Shown in pieces: positions 59,314-64,000 of a stretch of 64,000 bases of DNA; the first letter of the stretch is position 1, and every line of letters begins with the position of its first letter. The DNA is taken from positions 1 to 64,000 of the forward strand of contig CAZFVV010000012.1 of assembly GCA_964522165.1 (NCBI GenBank), read 5' to 3'. This DNA is from JABWBP01 sp964522165 (GTDB lineage: Bacteria > Calditrichota > Calditrichia > RBG-13-44-9 > J075). The position numbers and the translations under genes are program-made. The notes under the pieces were generated by a model. It was not told where the DNA came from and ran no database searches. It was given only the letters and a program-made list of their open reading frames with translations.

Positions 59314-60807
59314 TCATTTGATCAGAGTGACTTTCGCGGTCAGCACTTCTCTGCCGCTTTCCAACCGCACCAGGTAGATGCCGCTGGGCAAATTATTGGC
59401 CGAGAAGTCAACCTGGTATTCGCCGGCCGCCTGCGGGCCGTTCACCAGGGTGGCTACCTTCTGCCCGATGATATTGAATACGTCCATCCGCACCGTCCCT
59501 GCTTCCGGCAGGGTATAGCTGAAGCGGGTGGAAGGGTTGAAGGGGTTGGCGCCCACGACTGCTAACGTCGTGCTCGCCAGCGGAGCGTTCTTGGGTTTCG
59601 GCAGTTTGTATCCATCCGAAAGAGTTTTCATGAAAGCCACGATGGCTTTTTCCTGGTCAGCGGTTAATTCCAGGTTACCCAATTCATCGGAATTGATATT
59701 GTCGGGCACTTCCGGGGCCGGCCAAGGTTCCACGTCGCGGGTATTGTAGAAATGGGTGATCTCTTCCAGGGATTTGAAGTAACCATTGTGCCCGTACGCC
59801 TTGGTAAATCCGTTGCCCTTCCGTTTGTCCACGTTTCTCAGGGTCGGAACTCTGTGTTTACCGTCACTTGCTTCTGCCTTCTCAGTCAGTGCAGCAGGGG
59901 TAAGGGCGAGCATATCCGCAGGTACATTGGGAAGAGTTCGCCAGGACTCATCCGTTACCAAACCCCTGAGAAAATCTCCCAGGCCATAATCGATCCAGTT
60001 CGCGCCGAGCGGGTTGATCGGAATGCCGTTGATAAATACCTCGTCCATATTATAAAATGGATTATCCGGGTTTTTAGGAATCCCTAAATTATCGAAGGTA
60101 TTATCGGTGAATTCCGGCGGAACGTGGCAAGCAGCGCATTGTCCCTGGCCTTCAAAGAGAGCCAAGCCTTCTGCCTCCAGCGGTGTAAATGTCGCCAGTC
60201 CTGCCAAAACGTAATCATATTTTGAAGTAAACTGGTTCACTTCCACTGAACCTTCAAAAGCGGCTACGGCCAGGCCCACGCGATCGTATTCCCCTTCTAT
60301 GTCATTAAAATTAATCGGAGCACCCCAGACAACTTCCCATAAACCGGCGTATTGGGAAGTAGCTATTTGTTGTAAAACAGCTTCTTTAGAAGGAACGTTC
60401 TGTTCTACCGGGTTCAAGAAAGGTCCCAGGGCTTGTTCCGCGGCCGGGCTTCCCAGGTGCCAGCCGGTTGCCCGGCCATCCCAGAAGTTACCGCCATAGA
60501 ACAAATCTTCGCCCGGATCATAGTTGAAAATCGGGCTTAGCGTGGCATATCCTGCACTGGGCGGCTTGCGGTTACCAAACCGTTGCGGAACCGCTCCCGG
60601 ATACACCGCTCCTTTTTTATTTATAGAAGGAATGGGACCCGTCCAGCCAACATCCCCGGCATGGCAGTCTGCACAGGACTGCCGATCCGGGCTGGCAATC
60701 TTGTCGAAGTAGATCTTCTTGCCCAATTGCTCGATGGGGGTAAGCTGGGCAAAGGCGAGGCTGCTGAGCGCAAAAAGCGCCAGCGCGAGAAGGTAAAACT
60801 TCTTCAT
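59314..60807 (-). CDS. Diheme cytochrome c peroxidase (CCP/MauG family) with C-terminal sorting domain
   Basis: A 497-residue exported protein. Signal peptide 1-20 (MKKFYLLALALFALSSLAFA). Two c-type heme sites: SCADCH (Cys45, Cys48, His49) and QCAACH at about 225; between and after them the CCP/MauG blocks NYDPGEDLFYGGNFWDGRA, EQALGPFLNPVEQ and KHRVPTLRNVDKR, GYFKSLEEITHFYNTRD. Residues about 410-497 are a sorting-type beta domain: NPFNPSTRFSYTLPEAG, DVFNIIGQKVATLV, SGIYLVRLESG. Normal peroxidases of this family end before that. Expected to reduce peroxide or oxidise a partner at the cell surface. GGAG lies upstream of the ATG. Confidence 0.93.
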   Translation of the reverse strand: MKKFYLLALALFALSSLAFAQLTPIEQLGKKIYFDKIASPDRQSCADCHAGDVGWTGPIPSINKKGAVYPGAVPQRFGNRKPPSAGYATLSPIFNYDPGEDLFYGGNFWDGRATGWHLGSPAAEQALGPFLNPVEQNVPSKEAVLQQIATSQYAGLWEVVWGAPINFNDIEGEYDRVGLAVAAFEGSVEVNQFTSKYDYVLAGLATFTPLEAEGLALFEGQGQCAACHVPPEFTDNTFDNLGIPKNPDNPFYNMDEVFINGIPINPLGANWIDYGLGDFLRGLVTDESWRTLPNVPADMLALTPAALTEKAEASDGKHRVPTLRNVDKRKGNGFTKAYGHNGYFKSLEEITHFYNTRDVEPWPAPEVPDNINSDELGNLELTADQEKAIVAFMKTLSDGYKLPKPKNAPLASTTLAVVGANPFNPSTRFSYTLPEAGTVRMDVFNIIGQKVATLVNGPQAAGEYQVDFSANNLPSGIYLVRLESGREVLTAKVTLIK

Positions 60808-61102
60808 GACTCAAACTCCTTTAGTTAAAGAGTTAAATGAAAAGGTAATTGTGATAACCTCCCCGAAAAATGTGGGTACTGCGCCGGGGCAACGCGCCGC
60901 CGGTAAAACAGTTTTTCCATCCAGCACACCTCCTGGTCAGAGATGATCATTTGGGGAATTAATCGAAGAATGAAAAATGCATGAAAAAACGGTAAGCATC
61001 TGCGTTGAGTGCATTTCCTGCTCCCGCAAGAAATTATTCCTTATTTTCAACACAACTCTTCAGCAAAACCGAACTAATTTAGTATAGTAATTTGTCAAAA
61101 AC

Positions 61103-61118
61103 CATGACATTGGTCATG
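61103..61118. promoter_or_regulatory. Possible Crp/Fnr-type operator, ATGAC-N4-GTCAT
   Basis: CATGAC ATTG GTCATG is a perfect palindrome with the 5-4-5 geometry of FNR-family sites. On the minus strand AT-rich sequence with TATACT (61086-61081) follows, about 270 bp before the peroxidase start. It would suit oxygen or peroxide control of that gene, but no regulator gene is in the window. Confidence 0.3.
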
Positions 61119-61184
61119 TTTTTCAACATTTTTTAGCACATTTCTTGCTCCCCGGCAAAGCAAGAATTATTTTAGCGTCGCGTG

Positions 61185-61266
61185 GCTCTTAGCCGTCGGC
61201 TTTCGGCTATCAGCATTCAGCTATTAGCTAACGGCTATCATGTGGGATAATCGCTGATAGCTGAGC
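61185..61266. repeat. TTAGC/TCAGC-type heptad array with inverted end
   Basis: TTAGCCGTCGGCTTTCGGC, TATCAGCATTCAGC and TATTAGCTAACGGCTATCA at 7-bp steps, then complementary GATAATCGCTGATAGCTGAGC. Same class as 13054-13100. Confidence 0.7.
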
Positions 61267-61344
61267 ACTGCCCGCCCCTTCGGGGACGGCTGCATAATTG
61301 CTGTGCAACCAGGGAATCCATTTTGAGGTGCACACAAGGGAATG

Positions 61345-63765
61345 ATGCTAAAAACCGACGTTTTCATCCTCACCGGGGAGTGGCAGGACCTCCCGCGCAG
61401 CCGCGAGCATCCCCAGGGTCTCCACCTGCTGCGCTATTACGGCGTCTCGAAGGAACATGGTCGGGTGGAGATCGTCATCGACCGCCAGAAACCGCTGTTT
61501 TTCGTTCCCCGCGCCGCGGTTCTGCCGCCGGGCGTGCGCCCGTCGGAGCGAAGAGCGGTGGCATTGCGCAACTTTGCCGGGGAGGAGGTGGACGCGCTCT
61601 ATTTTCCCACCCAGAAGGCCCTGCGCGCCGCGGCCAAAACCCTCTCCGAAGGAGTCCTCGACAAGACGCGCAACGTTCCCACCTACGAGGCGGACCTGAA
61701 GCCGGAGCGCCGCTATTTGATGGAGCGCTTCATCAACGCCCAGGCCACGGTGCAGGGGGAAGCCCGGCAAAGCGGGCGGCTGACTACCTTCCGCAATCCC
61801 CGGCTCACCCCCTGTGAAGTAACCCCGGAATTCACCATTCTCTCCTTTGATATCGAAACCGGGGTGGAGAGCGACCGATTGTATTCCATCGCGGTTCACT
61901 TAACCGGAAAGAATGTAGAAGAGCAGCAGCGCGTGTTTATGCTCGGCGAATCCCCGGGCGCCGCGGCGGAATTCATCTCCTTTCATCCTACGGAACAAAA
62001 GATGCTGGAAGCGTTCCTGCGCTGGTTTCAGGAGGCGGACCCGGACATTCTCATCGGCTGGAACGTGATCGGCTTCGACCTCGCCTTCCTGGAGCGCAAG
62101 AGCCGGGAATGGGGAATGCCCTTTCCCCTGGCGCGCAACGAACGCCCCATCACCCTGGCGAAACGGGAGCGCGTCGGCTACGTGGCGGAGATTTCCGGGC
62201 GGGTGGTGATCGACGTCTCTCAAACCCTGCGAATGTCCTTTTACAGCTTCGAAGATTACCGGCTGGAGACCGTGGCGCAAGCGCTTTTAGGCCGCGGAAA
62301 GACTATCTCCTCGGAAGATGAAAAGATCGCCGAAATCGAGCGCCTGTTCCGGGAGGACAAAGCGGAATTGGCGCGCTATAACTTGCAGGACTGTTTGCTG
62401 GTGAGCGAAATTGTCCGCAAGACCGGCCTGCTGGAGCTGATGGTGCGACGCTCGCAGATTTCCGGTTTGCTGCTCAACCAGGTGGGCATGTCCGTGGCCG
62501 CGTTCGACCACTATATGCTGCCGCGCCTGCACCGCAAGGGGTTTGTGGCGCCCAACGCCGATGACATCACCGGGCTGGAGCACGCCGCCGGCGGCTACGT
62601 GATGGAACCGGTTCCGGGAATTTACCAGCACGTGGCGGTGCTGGATTTCAAGAGCCTCTACCCCTCCATCATCCAGTCATTCAAAATCGATCCGCTCTCG
62701 CGCCTGCGGGCGGATATCGATCCCCTTACCACGCCCAACGGTTACCGCTTCTCCGCCGGCGAGCACATTTTGCCGGAATTCATCGACCGGCTGATGATGC
62801 AGCGCGCCGAAGCCCGCCGCGCGGGGGACGCGCATCTCTCCCAGGCCATCAAAATCCTGATGAACAGTTTTTACGGGGTGATGGGGTCCTTCGGCTGCCG
62901 GTTCTACCACCCGGATTTGCCCTCGGCCATTACCGGCACCGGGCAGTGGCTGCTAAAGGGGTGCAAAGCGTTTTTGGAGGCGCAGGGCTACCCGGTGTTG
63001 TATGGGGACACCGATTCCGTGTTCGTGCAGTTGAAAATGAACGAAGAAGCAAAATCCCCCGAAGGGACAACCCCCGGGGAAGCAAACCGCAATCACCAGG
63101 GGAGCCAACTGCAAGCGGACGTTGAATGGGCGGAGGAAAAAGGGCGAGAGCTGGCGGCGTTATTGAACCGCTACTGGCGGGAGGAATTGCAAAAAATGGG
63201 AGTGGTTTCGTACCTGGAGATGGAATTCGAGAAATATTACCACAAATTCGTGCTGCCGATCGGGCGGGCGACCGGCGGCGGGGCGCGCAAACGCTACGCC
63301 GGGCTGCTGCTGGCGGGCGGGAAACCGGTTTTGGAATTCGTGGGGATGGAATTCGTGCGCTCCGATTGGACCCCCCTGGCAAAACAATTTCAGCATGAAT
63401 TGTACTGGCGGGTGCTCAACGGCCTGGAATACCGCAACTGGATTCGCGGCCTGACCGATTCCCTGCTGGCCGGGCGGCTGGATGAGCAGTTGGTCTATCG
63501 CAAGCGCCTGCGCAAGGACGCCGATGAATACACCAAGAACATCTCTCCCCAGGTGCGCGCCGCGCGGATGATGAAGAAGCCCGGGCGGGAAGTGCGCTAC
63601 TTAGTCACCCGGGACGGCCCGGTTCCCATCGAGCGCCATCCCCGCAACATCGACTATTCGCATTACATCGAAAGACAGCTTCGCCCGATTGCGGATTCCC
63701 TGTTAGGGCTGTTAGGAATATCCTTCCGGGAACTGATCCGCCCGACGCAGTTGGAACTGTTTTGA
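61345..63765 (+). CDS. polB: DNA polymerase II (family B)
   Basis: An 806-residue family B polymerase with proofreading exonuclease, a repair and translesion enzyme. Exo I LSFDIETG, Exo II GWNVIGFDLAFLERK, Exo III YNLQDCLLVSEI; polymerase motif A DFKSLYPSIIQSF, motif B ILMNSFYGVMGS, motif C YGDTDSVFV (Tyr at 553). The C-terminus ends TQLELF, a beta-clamp-binding QLxLF peptide as in E. coli Pol II (QLGLF). A hydrophilic insertion (EEAKSPEGTTPGEANRNHQG) follows motif C. The second of two ATGs is used because AAGGG is then 4 nt away; the first (61342) would be 1 nt away. Confidence 0.94.
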   Translation: MLKTDVFILTGEWQDLPRSREHPQGLHLLRYYGVSKEHGRVEIVIDRQKPLFFVPRAAVLPPGVRPSERRAVALRNFAGEEVDALYFPTQKALRAAAKTLSEGVLDKTRNVPTYEADLKPERRYLMERFINAQATVQGEARQSGRLTTFRNPRLTPCEVTPEFTILSFDIETGVESDRLYSIAVHLTGKNVEEQQRVFMLGESPGAAAEFISFHPTEQKMLEAFLRWFQEADPDILIGWNVIGFDLAFLERKSREWGMPFPLARNERPITLAKRERVGYVAEISGRVVIDVSQTLRMSFYSFEDYRLETVAQALLGRGKTISSEDEKIAEIERLFREDKAELARYNLQDCLLVSEIVRKTGLLELMVRRSQISGLLLNQVGMSVAAFDHYMLPRLHRKGFVAPNADDITGLEHAAGGYVMEPVPGIYQHVAVLDFKSLYPSIIQSFKIDPLSRLRADIDPLTTPNGYRFSAGEHILPEFIDRLMMQRAEARRAGDAHLSQAIKILMNSFYGVMGSFGCRFYHPDLPSAITGTGQWLLKGCKAFLEAQGYPVLYGDTDSVFVQLKMNEEAKSPEGTTPGEANRNHQGSQLQADVEWAEEKGRELAALLNRYWREELQKMGVVSYLEMEFEKYYHKFVLPIGRATGGGARKRYAGLLLAGGKPVLEFVGMEFVRSDWTPLAKQFQHELYWRVLNGLEYRNWIRGLTDSLLAGRLDEQLVYRKRLRKDADEYTKNISPQVRAARMMKKPGREVRYLVTRDGPVPIERHPRNIDYSHYIERQLRPIADSLLGLLGISFRELIRPTQLELF

Positions 63766-63815
63766 ATTCGAGAAGCGCTGTTCGGGTGCTTTTGTGGTAT
63801 CGTCGCTGCGCTCCG

Positions 63816-63847
63816 GAACACTAAAACACTATAACACCAGAACACCC
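63816..63847. repeat. CTAAAACAC-type array
   Basis: GAACACTAAAACAC, TATAACACCAGAACACCC: antisense arm class as at 4505, 32203 and 42379. Only a rudimentary sense word (GGGTGCTTTTGTGG) lies before it. It ends 2 bp before the stop codon of the next minus-strand gene. Confidence 0.65.
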
Positions 63848-63848
63848 T

Positions 63849-64000
63849 TTACTTCGAGACCAGCACGCTCTCCTGCAAGGTATCCCCTAACATTTTGAAG
63901 AACCGGTCGGCGTCTTTGTAATCCTCTTTTTCAATCGTCGCCAGCAAATCCGGGTTGTTCAGGAATTGCGAGGCCAGGTAAGCTTTGTAACGGATGTTCC
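63849..64000 (-). CDS. C-terminal end of an unidentified gene, cut by the window edge
   Basis: The minus strand is open from the edge to a TAA at 63849-63851, giving a 50-residue C-terminus: NIRYKAYLASQFLNNPDLLA, TIEKEDYKDADRFFKMLGDT and LQESVLVSK. It reads as a helical, charged segment with coding-like codon use. No family is recognised from this piece alone. It converges with polB. Confidence 0.55.
   Translation of the reverse strand, partial: NIRYKAYLASQFLNNPDLLATIEKEDYKDADRFFKMLGDTLQESVLVSK

Larger units (their letters stand above)
60808..61341. other. 534-bp intergenic region between divergent peroxidase and polymerase genes
   Basis: No gene seen. AT-rich from about 60950 to 61180, as expected for promoters. 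It holds a palindrome CATGAC-N4-GTCATG (61103-61118) and a TCAGC-type array (61185-61266). The last bases carry AAGGG before the polymerase ATG. Confidence 0.6.

Noticed and set aside
1..64000. tRNA, rRNA, insertion sequence or prophage genes
   Set aside because: None recognised on either strand; no transposase, integrase or structural phage protein motifs were seen.

Overview
The window looks like part of a metagenome-assembled scaffold from a Gram-negative FCB-group bacterium, most like the Calditrichota/KSB1-type lineages. The reasons are: C-terminal sorting-type domains with the NPFNP...ILGQEV...SGIYIYR pattern on secreted proteins; a PorV/PorQ-like barrel; a TonB-dependent receptor with a carboxypeptidase-regulatory-like N-terminus; GC-rich coding DNA; and genes of generic FCB type. 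There is no rRNA, tRNA, CRISPR array, insertion sequence or phage gene that I can recognise. The taxon is inferred from protein style only.

Layout. 1-2.7 kb: edge-truncated NamZ-type muramidase (-), an SDR oxidoreductase and a HAD phosphatase. 2.9-13 kb: a secreted proteolysis block (two M64 peptidases of identical length, an S37 lipoprotein peptidase, a 1277-residue gingipain-like C25 peptidase) with a Cys/Thr proline-racemase-family protein expected to be trans-3-hydroxy-L-proline dehydratase. 13.3-16 kb: penicillin-acylase-type Ntn hydrolase and a small CxxC glutaredoxin-like protein. 16.2-25.7 kb: a collinear envelope module of TonB-dependent receptor, 1160-residue secreted protein with calcium-loop-like repeats, PorV-like barrel and SurA-like lipoprotein. 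The last gene contains a 100-N gap flanked by a 55-bp duplicate, which I read as an assembly artefact. 25.7-28.6 kb (-): heme-binding protein, RelE-type toxin/antitoxin, E2 acyltransferase, thioredoxin-like protein. 28.9-36.1 kb: GH2-like and GH63-like glycosidases and an APC permease. 36.3-42.1 kb: ECF sigma factor, duplicated-zinc-finger anti-sigma-like protein, sucA, sucB and a ferredoxin. 42.4-49.2 kb: YheT-like hydrolase, M13 peptidase, DUF4136 lipoprotein, radA, hicBA, radC. 49.4-56.2 kb (-): GT22-like and GT9 glycosyltransferases, MsbA-like ABC exporter and an EptA-like transferase, probably a lipid/envelope glycan locus. 56.4-64 kb: long-chain acyl-CoA synthetase, PIN toxin pair, diheme peroxidase with a sorting domain, DNA polymerase II, and an edge-truncated unknown gene.

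The theme is extracellular catabolism of protein and glycans: export and display through a TonB/PorV-type envelope, uptake (APC permease), and central metabolism (2-oxoglutarate dehydrogenase).

The intergenic DNA is unusually structured. It holds irregular short tandem arrays (unit about 7-11 bp) in several sequence classes, often as inverted pairs, and families of short palindromes whose stems vary while staying self-complementary. Some of these elements bracket genes, replace ribosome-binding regions, or form the ends of reading frames. They are the most unusual feature of the window.
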